Shown here: positions 1 to 9,151 of the stretch, piece after piece
Position numbering within the stretch: the first letter of the stretch is position 1
Layout of the letters: each line of letters opens with the position of its first letter
Origin: Methanococcoides sp. LMO-2
GTDB taxonomy: Archaea > Halobacteriota > Methanosarcinia > Methanosarcinales > Methanosarcinaceae
DNA: 64,000 nt
Direction of reading: 5' to 3'
Assembly: GCF_038432375.1 (NCBI RefSeq)
Contig: NZ_JBCAUS010000002.1
Coordinates: 808,282-872,281 of the forward strand
Notes under the pieces: generated by a model
What the model was told of the DNA's origin: nothing
Database searches by the model: none
What the model saw: only the letters and a program-made list of their open reading frames with translations
Program-made: the position numbers and the translations under genes

Positions 1-863
1 GTTTGCCGGCCTCATCATCAAGCTCTGTTGGAAGCGGACCTTCACCGACCCTTGTAATATAAGCCTTAACAATACCAAGAACCTCATCCACCTTTGTAGG
101 CCCAACACCAAGATTTGCACATGCGGAACCTGCAATGGTGCTTGAAGAGGTTACAAACTTCTGAGTACCGTGAATTACATCAAGATGGGAACCCTGTGCA
201 CCCTCAGCCATCACATTCTTACCATCTGCAATAGCTGTGTTGATCTCATATGATACATCAGTAACATAAGGTGCCAGCCTCTGACCAAGTTCCAGATACT
301 TGTCTATAAGTTCCTTATCAGTAACTATTGAAGGATCGCCGCCAAGCTCCTTGATCGCTGCCTCTTTGGAAGCTGTTATCAACGAAAGTCTGTTCATAAG
401 TTTCTCGGCATCAACCAGGTCGCCCATGCGGATCTCATCCCTCGCGATCTTGTCCATATAAGCAAAGGCAATACCTCTCTTGGTAGTGCCGATCTTTTCC
501 TTACGGGATGATTCAAGAAGACCGTCCATCTCAATATGATATGGCATAATGATACTGGTCTTGGCATCGATACCAAGCTTATCGGAATGGACGTCTACAC
601 CGCCTTCAGCAAGCATATCGATCTCTTCTGCCAGAACCTCAGGGTTCAGTACAGTGCCCGGACCTATCAACACCCTTGAATCAAGCAAGAACCCGGAAGG
701 TATCAAATGAAGTTTATAGACATCTTCACCAACCGTTACCGTATGACCGGCGTTGTCGCCACCCTGAAACCTGACGACAAGATCGTAGTCTTTTGAAAGC
801 AGGTCAACGATCTTTCCTTTTCCTTCATCACCAAACTGTGATCCTGTCAGAATAGTAAACATA
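1..863 (-). CDS. purA: Adenylosuccinate synthase (N-terminal part, runs off the window)
   Basis: Catalyses the first committed step of AMP synthesis from IMP: GTP-dependent condensation with aspartate, in the cytoplasm. About 287 N-terminal residues are visible; the C-terminal third lies beyond base 1. Translating from the ATG at 861-863 gives MFTILTGSQFGDEGKGK, with the GDEGKGK nucleotide-binding loop, then DNAGHTV and a GPGTVLNP stretch typical of PurA. No frameshift is visible. There is no ribosome binding site before the ATG, and a TATA-like box at 881-896 would place transcription at about the start codon, so the message is probably leaderless. Divergent from the sugar cassette that begins at 1182. 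Confidence 0.95.
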
Positions 864-1181
864 GAGGGTGGAATTGCAGTTTATACATATAAAGGATTTG
901 GCAACATCAAACGATTTGAAAAAACAGAACATTATCGATCATTAAAGATGAAAAAATTCAAAGATAAAAATAAAAACATCCGATCGATCCAAATAACAAC
1001 TTAACTCCTTGAGAATTACTGCAAAAATCCCATATTAGTACAAATCAGAAAATAAGTAAATACAATTAAAATGTTGCACCATTAATTAGAAAATTATAAT
1101 ATAATGGGAACGTAATATCTTATTAAGAGATTCAAGCTTTCGGGGAGTTAGGTATCAGGGATCTCGCAGGGAGATAATAAT
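864..1181. promoter_or_regulatory. Divergent AT-rich promoter region, purA and sugar cassette
   Basis: No gene seen. On the minus side the TATA-like TTTATATG (within 881-896) is about 27 nt from the purA ATG. On the plus side an AT-rich box around 1092-1105 would start transcription near 1130 and give a leader of about 50 nt ending in the GCAGGGAGA ribosome binding site (1166-1174) before the TTG at 1182. The middle is A-rich and otherwise featureless. Confidence 0.5.
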
Positions 1182-1835
1182 TTGAATATACATAGTTCTG
1201 CAAAGATATATGGGTCAAGTATTATCGGGGATAATTCAGTAATACTTGAGAACGTGATCATTGGATATCCAGAGCACAGTATCCTTACAGAAATACTTGA
1301 GAACGGAAGATCTATCGAAGATTCTGATTTTACCGGATGTGAGATCGGACCGGGATCCTTCATAAGACCGAACACAACGATCTTCAGTAATGTCAGGACT
1401 GGAAGCAACTTCAGGACCGGACACAACTGTATGATACGCGAGAACACCAATATCGGAGACAATGTCCTGATAGGGACCAACGTTATCATCGACGGGAATG
1501 TGACCATCGGAAACAATGTCAGCATCCAGGGCAATGTATATATCCCCACCCATGTGACCATCGAGGACAACGTCTTCATCGGCCCCTGTGCAGTCCTTGC
1601 GAATGATAAGTATCCAATACGTAAAGAGTACAATCCTGAAGGCCCCATTATTCGAAAAGGAGCATCCATTGGTGCAAATGCCACCATACTTCCAGGAGTT
1701 GAGATCGGAGAGGGTGCCTTCGTAGCCGGTGGTGCATTAGTTACAAAAGAGGTTCCACCGTGGCAACTTGCGATCGGAAGCCCTGCAAAAATCCAGGAAC
1801 TGCCGGAAGAAATGCGTTCACTTAATAATATCTGA
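1182..1835 (+). CDS. Left-handed beta-helix N-acetyltransferase of nucleotide sugars (WbpD/WlbB type)
   Basis: 217-residue acyltransferase built almost wholly of hexapeptide repeats (runs such as [20 protein letters not shown] around residues 90-110), the LbetaH fold that forms trimers and binds acetyl-CoA. Its place before a DegT-type aminotransferase and a Gfo/Idh/MocA oxidoreductase matches the WbpB-WbpE-WbpD set, in which this enzyme acetylates the 3-amino group of UDP-2-acetamido-3-amino-glucuronate. Start is TTG at 1182, chosen because of the GCAGGGAGA site 8-16 nt upstream and because the first residues [10 protein letters not shown] begin the first repeat. Gap to the next gene is 40 nt. 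Substrate is inferred from neighbours. Confidence 0.85.
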   Translation: MNIHSSAKIYGSSIIGDNSVILENVIIGYPEHSILTEILENGRSIEDSDFTGCEIGPGSFIRPNTTIFSNVRTGSNFRTGHNCMIRENTNIGDNVLIGTNVIIDGNVTIGNNVSIQGNVYIPTHVTIEDNVFIGPCAVLANDKYPIRKEYNPEGPIIRKGASIGANATILPGVEIGEGAFVAGGALVTKEVPPWQLAIGSPAKIQELPEEMRSLNNI

Positions 1836-1875
1836 TAATTGCTGATGAAGAAAAGAAGAACACAGGAGCGATATA

Positions 1876-2952
1876 ATGATCCCAATAGCAAAACCGGACA
1901 TTGGAAAAGAGGAGATCGATGCAGTTTCTAAGGTAATGACATCAGGGATTATTGCAGAAGGCAAACGTGTTGCAGAATTCGAATCTGCTTTTGCTGACTA
2001 TATCGGTACAGAACATGCAGTGGCAGTGAACTCAGGAACGGCCGCACTTCATACTGCCCTTCTGGCACATGGGATCGGTAAAGGCGATGAGGTCATCACA
2101 ACTTCATTCAGTTTCATAGCAACTGCTAACAGCATTCTGTATACTGGTGCAAAACCAGTATTTTCAGATATAGATCCTGAAACATTCAATATCGACCCGG
2201 AGAAGATAGAGGACAGTATAACCAACGATACAAAAGCACTGATGCCGGTACATCTCTACGGACATCCGGCGGAGATGAAAGCTATAAATGAAATTGCAGA
2301 AGACCATGGCCTTGCCATTATTGAAGATGCATGCCAGGCCCATGGTGCTACATATCATGGCAGGAAAGTTGGCTCTTTTGGAACAGGTGCTTTCAGCTTC
2401 TATCCTACAAAGAATATGACCACGGGCGAAGGCGGCATCATTACTACTAATGATAGTGAGGTCGCACGAAAAGCAAGAATGATACGTGCACATGGATCAC
2501 AGGAGCGTTATCTGCATGAGATGGTTGGCTATAATTTCAGAATGACAGATATTGCAGCTGCCATCGGACTGGTTCAGCTCAAAAAGATCGAGGGATACAA
2601 CTCTGCACGCAGAAACAATGCATCCCTGCTATCTGAAAGACTAAAAGACATACCCGGAATCACTGTCCCGACCATCAGGAAAGGGAGTGGGCACGTGTTC
2701 CACCAATATACAATAAGAGTAGCCAACCGTGATGAACTAGTCACAAAATTGAAACAGAACGAGATCGGCACGGGTGTATATTACCCGATACCAATACATA
2801 TGCAGCCAACATATATTGAAGCAGGGTACAATTATGATCTGCCGATCTGTGAAAAAGCAGCTAAGGAAGTTGTTTCACTACCAGTACATCCTGGTGTTTC
2901 AGAGCAGAATATTGAACAGATAATTGAAAATGTAATTGCGGGGGTAAAGTAA
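1876..2952 (+). CDS. DegT/DnrJ/EryC1/StrS-family sugar aminotransferase (WbpE/WlbC type)
   Basis: 358-residue PLP enzyme of aspartate aminotransferase fold type I. The N-terminus [14 protein letters not shown], the NSGTAALH phosphate-binding segment (about residues 52-59), EDACQAHGA (150-158) and Lys179 in [13 protein letters not shown], the Schiff-base lysine, are all present; length is normal. Likely transfers an amino group to C3 of a UDP-2-acetamido-3-keto-glucuronate made by the downstream oxidoreductase. The next gene starts 1 nt after its stop, so they are co-translated. The exact sugar cannot be proven from sequence. Confidence 0.9.
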   Translation: MIPIAKPDIGKEEIDAVSKVMTSGIIAEGKRVAEFESAFADYIGTEHAVAVNSGTAALHTALLAHGIGKGDEVITTSFSFIATANSILYTGAKPVFSDIDPETFNIDPEKIEDSITNDTKALMPVHLYGHPAEMKAINEIAEDHGLAIIEDACQAHGATYHGRKVGSFGTGAFSFYPTKNMTTGEGGIITTNDSEVARKARMIRAHGSQERYLHEMVGYNFRMTDIAAAIGLVQLKKIEGYNSARRNNASLLSERLKDIPGITVPTIRKGSGHVFHQYTIRVANRDELVTKLKQNEIGTGVYYPIPIHMQPTYIEAGYNYDLPICEKAAKEVVSLPVHPGVSEQNIEQIIENVIAGVK

Positions 2953-2953
2953 A

Positions 2954-3889
2954 ATGTTGCGTGTAGGAGTTATCGGAGTCGGTGCCATGGGGCAGCACCA
3001 TGTAAGGATCTACAGTGAAATGGAAGGAGTGGAACTTGTAGGGATATCTGATGTTGACAAATACAGGGTCGAAGAAATGGCAGAGAAATATGGTGCCAAA
3101 GCCTTTACTGACCACAAAGAGCTTTTGATGGAAGGACTCGATGCAGTCAGTATTGTCGTTCCGACAACACTTCATAAAGCTGTCACATTGGATGCCATAA
3201 ATGCAGATACCAATATACTTGTAGAAAAACCAATTGCAGATACCCTTGAAAACGCCGATATAATGATAGAAGCTGCCGAAAAGGCAGGAGTTATCCTTAT
3301 GGTAGGCCAGATCGAGAGATTCAACCCCGCAACAACAAAAATGAAAGAAATAATAGATAGCGGACTGCTTGGAAAGATCGTTTCTATCTCGACAAAGAGA
3401 GTTGGCCCATACAATCCAAGGATAAGGGATGTAGGAATTATTCTGGATCTCGGAGTACATGATATCGATGCCATAGCATACATGTACGGCGGTGATGTCT
3501 CTGAAGTATATGCTATTGCAGGTAAGGACATACACTCTAAAGAAGACCATGCATCCGTGATGCTGAGATTTGACGAAGAACAGGCAGGTGTTGTCAACAT
3601 TAACTGGCTGACCCCCCATAAAGTGAGGAAAATGGAAGTTATCGGAGTAGAAGGTGTTGGCTATCTGGATTATGTAGACCAGACTGTTACTATACACGAT
3701 GAAAAATGGATAAGAGATGCAAAGGTTGAGAAAGCTGAACCACTTCAAAAAGAGCTTGAGCACTTCATTACATGTGTGAGAGAAGGAAAGACACCACTCG
3801 AATCAGGTATTGATGGAAAGCATGCACTTAAAGTTGCACTCGCAGCCATAGAATCTTACAATCGTGATAGTATAATCAAGATAGACTGA
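2954..3889 (+). CDS. Gfo/Idh/MocA-family sugar oxidoreductase (WbpB/WlbA type)
   Basis: 311-residue NAD(P)-dependent dehydrogenase. The Rossmann motif GVGAMGQHH lies at about residues 8-16, the family signature VEKPIA near residue 92, and a C-terminal alpha/beta domain contains LGVHDIDA around residues 168-175. In the Wbp pathway this enzyme oxidises C3 of UDP-N-acetylglucosaminuronate to the 3-keto sugar used by the aminotransferase. It is last in the cassette and is followed by a T-rich terminator. The UDP-sugar dehydrogenase that would feed the pathway is not adjacent; a candidate lies at 52966-54414. Confidence 0.87.
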   Translation: MLRVGVIGVGAMGQHHVRIYSEMEGVELVGISDVDKYRVEEMAEKYGAKAFTDHKELLMEGLDAVSIVVPTTLHKAVTLDAINADTNILVEKPIADTLENADIMIEAAEKAGVILMVGQIERFNPATTKMKEIIDSGLLGKIVSISTKRVGPYNPRIRDVGIILDLGVHDIDAIAYMYGGDVSEVYAIAGKDIHSKEDHASVMLRFDEEQAGVVNINWLTPHKVRKMEVIGVEGVGYLDYVDQTVTIHDEKWIRDAKVEKAEPLQKELEHFITCVREGKTPLESGIDGKHALKVALAAIESYNRDSIIKID

Positions 3890-3898
3890 CTTGTTTCT

Positions 3899-3951
3899 AG
3901 CTCATTCTTCCTTTTTCTTTTCATTTCTCTTCACTTCTTTTCTTTATTCAA
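3899..3951 (+). terminator. T-rich archaeal terminator of the sugar cassette
   Basis: Immediately after the oxidoreductase stop the plus strand holds several T runs of 3-5 separated by C or A. This is the usual archaeal poly-T termination signal; no stem is visible. The next gene is convergent. Confidence 0.6.
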
Positions 3952-4055
3952 CTCACCTTATTCTTGTATATCGATTTCTCTTGACAAATAATATAACGAA
4001 ACTACCGGGAGAATTGCTAAAAATTGAAATTATTTTGAGAAAATATGACAGAGGG

Positions 4056-5306
4056 TTAACGACCTCTGCCACGCTTTACAGCCAGGAACATGAAAACAAT
4101 GAAAATCACCAGAACCATATTCTGACTCAGGGTTTGATCATCGTTATCATTGATGCCAGCGTCCTCTGAAGAAACTTCATCAACAGAATCCCCAGTTTCT
4201 GCTGAGCCTGGCTTTTCCGTGATCGCAGTTATTGCAAATGGTGAGAAGCCAGGAGTTTCTGCTTCAAAATAGCTGTATTGATCATCTTCTTCAATATCGA
4301 TCGTAGAAAGCCGGTTCCATTTCTCATCACTATAACGATATAATACAACACTTGATGCTTCAATATCATTTTCAAAGAGCCATTCTTTACTTACCCTGAA
4401 ACCTATAACAGCATCCTCAATCTTATCATCACCAAATGCGGCATTACCTACCCAGATATTCATATTCTGATATACAACGCCCGGGGCCTGTGAACCTACA
4501 AGCTTAGAAGTTCCCTCCAAAACTTCAATGAGTGTACTGATCTGACCTGCATTGCTCACACCCTTGAACTGAATATAGCCAATTGGGGATTTTTCTTCAC
4601 TGAATTCGTATCTCGACAGCTCCCCTGCAACCACATTGGAAGTAGAAGCATCTTTCACAAGAATATTGTCAAAAGCTTCACCGGTAGCACCACCGCCACC
4701 TCCACCACTACTTCCGGAACCACTACTACCTGTATTTACCCCTGTAAATGATGTATCAGATATTATCACAACAGCATCATTCACAGATATCGGAACCGAT
4801 GATCCACTGGAATTGCTTATTATAACATTTGCAAAGTTCAGATCTGAAGTACCCGCCTTGAGAGGTTCAAAAACAATAGTTGCAAGTACGCCGGGATTAG
4901 TAACTTCTTCTTTCCCAAGAATTACACCATGAGAATATATGATACTACCTGCTGTATTGTCAATAGTGCCTTTATTGAAAAAAGTAGTCGCAGTCTTGCT
5001 AAAAAGATCACCTTCTAACACACTTTTTACATTAAGCATAGACCCATCAAAATAAAGGTCGAACTGCATCCCCGAGATAGGCACATCTGATTCTACATAG
5101 ACATTAACAACAAATTCAGATCCCACTTCTGCAGATTGATTATCCGGAGATAGGATCACTAAAGTCTCTGCAGAGACTGGGTCAATAAAGGTGAACACTG
5201 ACAGCAAAAATAAAAATACCACAAGAAGGTGACTGAAAATTTTGTTGCCAGGGGGGCCTGAAAAACTATTCGTAAAACTATTTGTGAGTAAAGATTTTAC
5301 TTTCAT
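4056..5306 (-). CDS. Secreted cohesin-domain / PGF-pre-PGF surface protein
   Basis: About 416 residues, predicted to be exported and anchored outside the cell. It has an N-terminal signal-like hydrophobic segment (LLVVFLFLLSVFTFIDPVSA), a cohesin-like beta-sandwich domain (about residues 45-180: VGSEFVVNVYVES, GMQFDLYFDG), a Gly/Ser linker with GGGGGG, a PGF-pre-PGF-type domain (about 210-360) and a C-terminal membrane helix followed by KRGRGR. The ATG at 5304-5306 is chosen because GGTGATC stands 3 nt before it; an upstream GTG at 5318 overlaps that site and is unlikely. Probably an S-layer-associated or scaffold protein. No dockerin is visible nearby. Confidence 0.75.
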   Translation of the reverse strand: MKVKSLLTNSFTNSFSGPPGNKIFSHLLVVFLFLLSVFTFIDPVSAETLVILSPDNQSAEVGSEFVVNVYVESDVPISGMQFDLYFDGSMLNVKSVLEGDLFSKTATTFFNKGTIDNTAGSIIYSHGVILGKEEVTNPGVLATIVFEPLKAGTSDLNFANVIISNSSGSSVPISVNDAVVIISDTSFTGVNTGSSGSGSSGGGGGGATGEAFDNILVKDASTSNVVAGELSRYEFSEEKSPIGYIQFKGVSNAGQISTLIEVLEGTSKLVGSQAPGVVYQNMNIWVGNAAFGDDKIEDAVIGFRVSKEWLFENDIEASSVVLYRYSDEKWNRLSTIDIEEDDQYSYFEAETPGFSPFAITAITEKPGSAETGDSVDEVSSEDAGINDNDDQTLSQNMVLVIFIVFMFLAVKRGRGR

Positions 5307-5635
5307 ATTGATCACCACTTACAATCAAAAATTAGTTCCATATAAGATATGAATCTTTTGAATGGAACCACTAGAAGAGAACTTTGAGTTGAGTGGGGGA
5401 ATATGTTGGTGGTACAATAGTAATTTGTTTGTGTTCAGGAATGGTCTCAACGTTCTCTCCTAAAGGCAAATTAGAGTACAACAACTTTATAGATAAACCT
5501 TTCTATAAATAAACGGGTTCCTTTAAAAAAGGATTTGTTTCCCAAAATATATATAGACATGATTAATATACATTCTGACCACATAATTAAATTTTAAATG
5601 TGGAGTGCCGCTTTATTCAATCAAAGCAAAACTAA
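5307..5635. promoter_or_regulatory. Promoter region of the cohesin protein, with inverted repeats
   Basis: 329 bases without a gene. On the minus strand there are TATA-like boxes near 5483-5495, 5500-5512 and 5550-5560, which imply a leader of at least 100 nt for the protein at 4056-5306. Two inverted repeats are visible: CCACAT...ATGTGG at 5579-5603 (just beyond the TPR gene stop, possibly its terminator) and an imperfect AAAC-CCTTT/AAAGG-GTTT repeat around 5511-5540. Confidence 0.45.
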
Positions 5636-6331
5636 TCAATCCTTTTGCGGAATAAATTGTTTGCATATAGAATCAGACCGCACTTTCCTGCCAGCTTTCC
5701 CCTTTTTCCTGCAGGCCCCTGCAGAGAAATAGCGACAAGAACTACAGCAATAAACTCGCTTTTCCAGTTTCTCCCTGACAACCTTTTCATGAAGATCGGT
5801 CTCACCCAGCCCACGATGATACTTGTAATCATTCCAGTCAGCATAATACATCTGGCTTGTAAGTGTCGAAACCGCAGGAGGATCCCAGTGATCGTAAACC
5901 TCTCCAACACCCGGAGAACTGGAAGTCATCTTTGGAGCTGAACCCTTTGGGGCACTGTTTAGAAGGTCAGTTATCTCTTCTTTCAGTTCCAATAGCATCT
6001 CATCACCGGGTTTTATTCCCAGTGCCCGGTTGATGTATGTTTTTGCACCTTCAAGGTTACCAAGGTTCTTCAGGCAAATTGAGATATTGTAGTATACAGG
6101 ATAAGGTCTTGCCACAACACCTATGCTCAGGATCTTCTCATAAAGGGCAACTGAATCTCTGAACTTGCGTTCATGCTGCAAAAGAAGAGCCAGATTATTC
6201 AATGCGTGCACATTTTTGGGCTGCAGCTGCAAAGCCATCCGGAAATAATGTTCTTTCTTATTAACATCCTTTTCCGCCCTGCCGGAGGCAATATACCTCT
6301 CAACGACCTTATTTACATCATCCTTTGCCAT
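5636..6331 (-). CDS. Tetratricopeptide-repeat protein
   Basis: 231 residues. The first two thirds hold about three TPR units (VHALNNLALLLQHERKFRDS near residues 35-54, then PVYYNISICLKNLGNLEGAK near 77-96), so it is probably a protein-binding scaffold in the cytoplasm. The C-terminal part, after a Ser/Pro-rich linker, has four cysteines (CCSSC, then C in GACRKKG) and a basic stretch and could bind a metal; I do not recognise that domain. It lies 9 nt downstream of the membrane protein gene at 6341-6973 in the same direction, so the two form an operon. Confidence 0.7.
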   Translation of the reverse strand: MAKDDVNKVVERYIASGRAEKDVNKKEHYFRMALQLQPKNVHALNNLALLLQHERKFRDSVALYEKILSIGVVARPYPVYYNISICLKNLGNLEGAKTYINRALGIKPGDEMLLELKEEITDLLNSAPKGSAPKMTSSSPGVGEVYDHWDPPAVSTLTSQMYYADWNDYKYHRGLGETDLHEKVVREKLEKRVYCCSSCRYFSAGACRKKGKAGRKVRSDSICKQFIPQKD

Positions 6332-6340
6332 ATAATATCC

Positions 6341-6973
6341 TCAGATATCTCTTTTTCTCTGAACATACCAGCCCACAAGAGGTGGGACCCAGCATAGGTT
6401 TGCCACAATGGTCTCAAGTGCAGTAAAGGTTTGGGTTGTCGGACTGAAACCATATAAACGTAAAAGCAAAAGACCCACAGGTACGATCACGATTATTGCA
6501 AGACTTGCAAGCATAACCGGATGATGTATATACCTGCTGAAAGCTCCGGACCAAACACCTTCTTTTCTTCTCAGGAAAAGCATCCCGGAAATGTTTGCTC
6601 CTATCTGGTCACTAAGTGCATAGAAGTAAGGAATGTAGAAACCCTCAACACCATAAACGTTAACACCTGCCAGACGGCTTGCAAGATCAATGATCCATGG
6701 CACTGCCAGCCCGAACAACTTGCCCCAGCCGTAGGCTTCAGCCATTGTGCCTGTACCTCCAAGAAAGCGCTGGCGTATCGAATATATCCCTTCAAGTATA
6801 CTTTCGCCTTCTCCTGAAAGCGTCCTGACCAGCCATTGTCCCACAGGGCTTGTCTGATAACCCTGCATATCAAGAAAGATGCCTGCAATAAGGCCCAATA
6901 CATAGCCTGGAACAGTGTACTTTATGAGTTCTTCAAAACCCTCGCTCTCGGGAAGTCCACCCTCATCGCCCAT
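6341..6973 (-). CDS. Conserved membrane protein, unknown function
   Basis: 210 residues with about four hydrophobic segments: around 24-36 ([14 protein letters not shown]), 84-97 ([14 protein letters not shown]), 152-172 ([21 protein letters not shown]) and 185-200. The N-terminus is acidic and cytosolic-looking, the C-terminus ends QRKRDI. No catalytic motif is recognised. It is the first gene of a two-gene unit with the TPR protein, which suggests that the TPR protein binds to it at the membrane. Both genes point away from the editing-domain gene at 7070-7480. Confidence 0.6.
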   Translation of the reverse strand: MGDEGGLPESEGFEELIKYTVPGYVLGLIAGIFLDMQGYQTSPVGQWLVRTLSGEGESILEGIYSIRQRFLGGTGTMAEAYGWGKLFGLAVPWIIDLASRLAGVNVYGVEGFYIPYFYALSDQIGANISGMLFLRRKEGVWSGAFSRYIHHPVMLASLAIIVIVPVGLLLLRLYGFSPTTQTFTALETIVANLCWVPPLVGWYVQRKRDI

Positions 6974-7069
6974 ACATATTCAAGAATGTTACTTTTGCTA
7001 ATTATAGGTATTGAAAACTGGCCGAGGAAAACGGAAAGAATGGAAATGCAAGGATGCACGAATATGCAT

Positions 7070-7480
7070 TCAGATCTCTTTGAACACTTTTGCCAGAGAT
7101 TCACCACGAACATGGATCGAGAATTCTGAAAAATAACCGAAAGCGGTGGTATGGGGTTCGAACCCTTTACTTTCCAGCTTATCCTTTATTGCCAAAATGA
7201 CCTCTACTGCAAACTCAGGAGAGGATTTGCTTGAAGAAAGATGAGCAAATGAATGCAGTACGATCCTTTTTTTATTGACTTTATTTAAGTACCATTTCAG
7301 GTTTGCAACTGCACTTTTTACCACTTTGTTCTTTCTTGGTTCATCCTCTGCTTCAACATGAATGAAAACAACTGCAGAATCCGTAAAAGATTCCTCTCTT
7401 TCGATATCATCTACGTGGTCAAGGGTCTTGCTGAAAGTTTCAAACCAAAAAGATCCCGTATCGAACATTAACATTTTCAT
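7070..7480 (-). CDS. Free-standing archaeal threonyl-tRNA synthetase editing-domain protein
   Basis: 136 residues. It resembles the N-terminal editing domain of archaeal ThrRS, a D-aminoacyl-tRNA deacylase-like fold that removes serine from tRNA-Thr: MKMLMFDTGSFWFE at the start, AVVFIHVEAED near residue 40 and IVLHSFAHLSSSKSSPEFA near 85. No aminoacylation or anticodon-binding domain follows, so it would act in trans. The ATG at 7478-7480 is used because GGAGG lies 10-14 nt upstream and the family begins here; the longer open frame to 7645 codes for a hydrophobic stretch with no homology I recognise. Confidence 0.75.
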   Translation of the reverse strand: MKMLMFDTGSFWFETFSKTLDHVDDIEREESFTDSAVVFIHVEAEDEPRKNKVVKSAVANLKWYLNKVNKKRIVLHSFAHLSSSKSSPEFAVEVILAIKDKLESKGFEPHTTAFGYFSEFSIHVRGESLAKVFKEI

Positions 7481-7623
7481 GGTCCTTTTTCCTCCATTAG
7501 TAGAATGATATTCATATTCTGGATCTAATATGATAAAGCGTTGAACAATGCTAGTAAGAAGCAAGCACCTACATAACCACAATGATTGAGGTAAGAACTG
7601 CCAATGAAGAAAGAAACAGGGGA

Positions 7624-7679
7624 ACATTGTAAAAAATAAGAACAATGTAAATATTGCCTCATTGAATATCTACAATATT
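7624..7679. repeat. Two adjacent inverted repeats upstream of the TusA-like gene
   Basis: ACATTGT (7624-7630) pairs with ACAATGT (7642-7648), and AATATTG (7650-7656) pairs with CAATATT (7673-7679). Both arms are perfect 7-mers. They lie 29-84 bases before the TusA start and about 145 bases upstream of the divergent editing-domain gene. They could be protein-binding sites or hairpins in the leader. Confidence 0.5.
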
Positions 7680-7707
7680 AAACAGATTATAATCATGGTT
7701 GATTCAA

Positions 7708-7944
7708 ATGGATAAAATAATAGCAGACTTTGAACTTGATGTGAGAGGACAGTGCTGCCCGTATCCACTTATCAGAACAAAAGAACTAATGGATGAGCTG
7801 GAAAAAGGTGAAGTTCTGTTAGTCATAGCAAATGAGGCCATGACCCCACAGAACATCGCCACATGGACAAAAAAGACAGGGAATGTACTGCTTGCGGTTG
7901 AAGAAAAGGGAGGAGTCTTCAACATATACGTCCGCAAGGCCTGA
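7708..7944 (+). CDS. TusA-family sulfur carrier
   Basis: 78 residues. TusA proteins carry a persulfide on the cysteine of a CPxP motif and pass sulfur to tRNA thiolation, molybdopterin or other sinks. Here the motif is RGQCCPYPLIRTKE at about residues 11-24, with a tandem Cys before CPYP. The remaining beta-alpha-beta layout, including LLVIANEA and NVLLAVEEKGG, fits. I choose the ATG at 7708, preceded by GGTTGATT; a TTG at 7699 is in frame but has no site. The E1-like enzyme at 8021-8839 is convergent with it and MoaD is nearby, so sulfur transfer is the probable theme. Confidence 0.85.
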   Translation: MDKIIADFELDVRGQCCPYPLIRTKELMDELEKGEVLLVIANEAMTPQNIATWTKKTGNVLLAVEEKGGVFNIYVRKA

Positions 7945-8020
7945 TGTTCATTCCCTTTGATATTTTGATACTTTGAGTTTTGATATGCAGGACCTTTATT
8001 CCTGACACTCTGATAAGAGT

Positions 8021-8839
8021 TCATCCAATACTACAGACCCCGCCTCCTTGCTGATAATTCTCATCCTCAATTGAAATTATAGAAGGCTCTGTCCCACATA
8101 CCGGACATGAAGGGTTCTTACGTACCTTGATCTCATCAAATGACATGCCGAAGGCATCATAGAATATAAGTCGCCCTTTTAGCAGATCCCCGAATCCCAG
8201 CAAGTATTTGATGACCTCAGTTGCCTGGATGACACCAATTATACCAGGAAGTACTCCGATGACTCCGGCCTCCTGACAGCTTGGGACCATTCCGGCAGGC
8301 GGAGCATGTTCAAAAAGACACCTGTAACATGGACCTTCATCAGGAAGTATTGTCGTAACCTGACCTTCAAAACGAAAGATGCTACCGTGAGAAAGAGGTT
8401 TTTTTGCAAGCACACAGGCATCGTTGACCAGGTAGCGGGTGGCAAAATTATCAGAACCATCCACTACGATGTCGTAGTCGTTTATTATATCCAGGATATT
8501 GTCAGGACTGATCCGTTCCTGATAAGTTATAACTTTCACATCAGGGTTCAGGTTCTCAACATACTGTTTTGCAGATTCGACCTTTGGAACATCCAAATTA
8601 CCTCCATGTATGACCTGCCTTTGAAGATTGCTAAGGTCTACAACGTCGTCATCAACGATACCGATAGCCCCAACTCCGGCGGCTGCCAGATACTGTATAA
8701 TAGGAGAACCAAGACCTCCTGCACCTATACAGAGCACTCTGGAAGACAATAACTTCTGTTGTCCCTTACCACCAACTTCCTGCAGTATTATGTGTCTTGA
8801 ATACCGCCTGATCTGTTCTTCAGTAAATTCACCTAACAT
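8021..8839 (-). CDS. HesA/MoeB/ThiF-family E1-like adenylyltransferase (copy 1)
   Basis: 272 residues. It activates the C-terminal Gly-Gly of a ubiquitin-like protein by adenylation, for molybdopterin, thiamine, tRNA thiolation or protein conjugation (UbaA-like). Seen: the nucleotide loop GAGGLGSP (about residue 41), the DLSNLQRQV helix, the D of VDGSDNFATRY, a Zn site made of CYRC and CPVCG, and the cysteine in PSCQEAGV at the position of the ThiF/MoeB catalytic Cys. ATG at 8837-8839 has GGGAGG 5 nt upstream; the longer frame to 8860 lacks one. A second copy lies at 22861-23634; the MoaD-like partner is probably at 10421-10696. Confidence 0.9.
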   Translation of the reverse strand: MLGEFTEEQIRRYSRHIILQEVGGKGQQKLLSSRVLCIGAGGLGSPIIQYLAAAGVGAIGIVDDDVVDLSNLQRQVIHGGNLDVPKVESAKQYVENLNPDVKVITYQERISPDNILDIINDYDIVVDGSDNFATRYLVNDACVLAKKPLSHGSIFRFEGQVTTILPDEGPCYRCLFEHAPPAGMVPSCQEAGVIGVLPGIIGVIQATEVIKYLLGFGDLLKGRLIFYDAFGMSFDEIKVRKNPSCPVCGTEPSIISIEDENYQQGGGVCSIG

Positions 8840-9151
8840 TTTTGCCTCCCTGAAAATCATAAATCATGCTGAATTACATCGGTCGTAGCCAACCTAATTG
8901 CCATTGAAATGCTATATTGCAAGTTCAATTCGTGTCAGCATTTTCAAAAAACTGTAATTCCCTGATAAATAGATATAGAAAGCGGCAAATTTGCTCATTT
9001 TTGTTTACTTTTACTCCAAGAGTCTCAAAAACAGATCAATGAGACATCATAGTAAGATACAGGTAAGTATTGCCTAATAACTAATGGTAATATTATAACG
9101 TGTTTTTATTACGAATAATTAATAATCTGAACATCAGGAGAGAGTTACAAA

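Noticed and set aside
1148-1891. 247-codon open frame on the minus strand
   Set aside because: Lies opposite the hexapeptide-repeat acetyltransferase; its repeats are the mirror of that gene's repeats.
2861-3763. 300-codon open frame on the minus strand
   Set aside because: Antisense to the oxidoreductase gene, cysteine/phenylalanine/tyrosine-rich, no ribosome binding site and no recognised motif.
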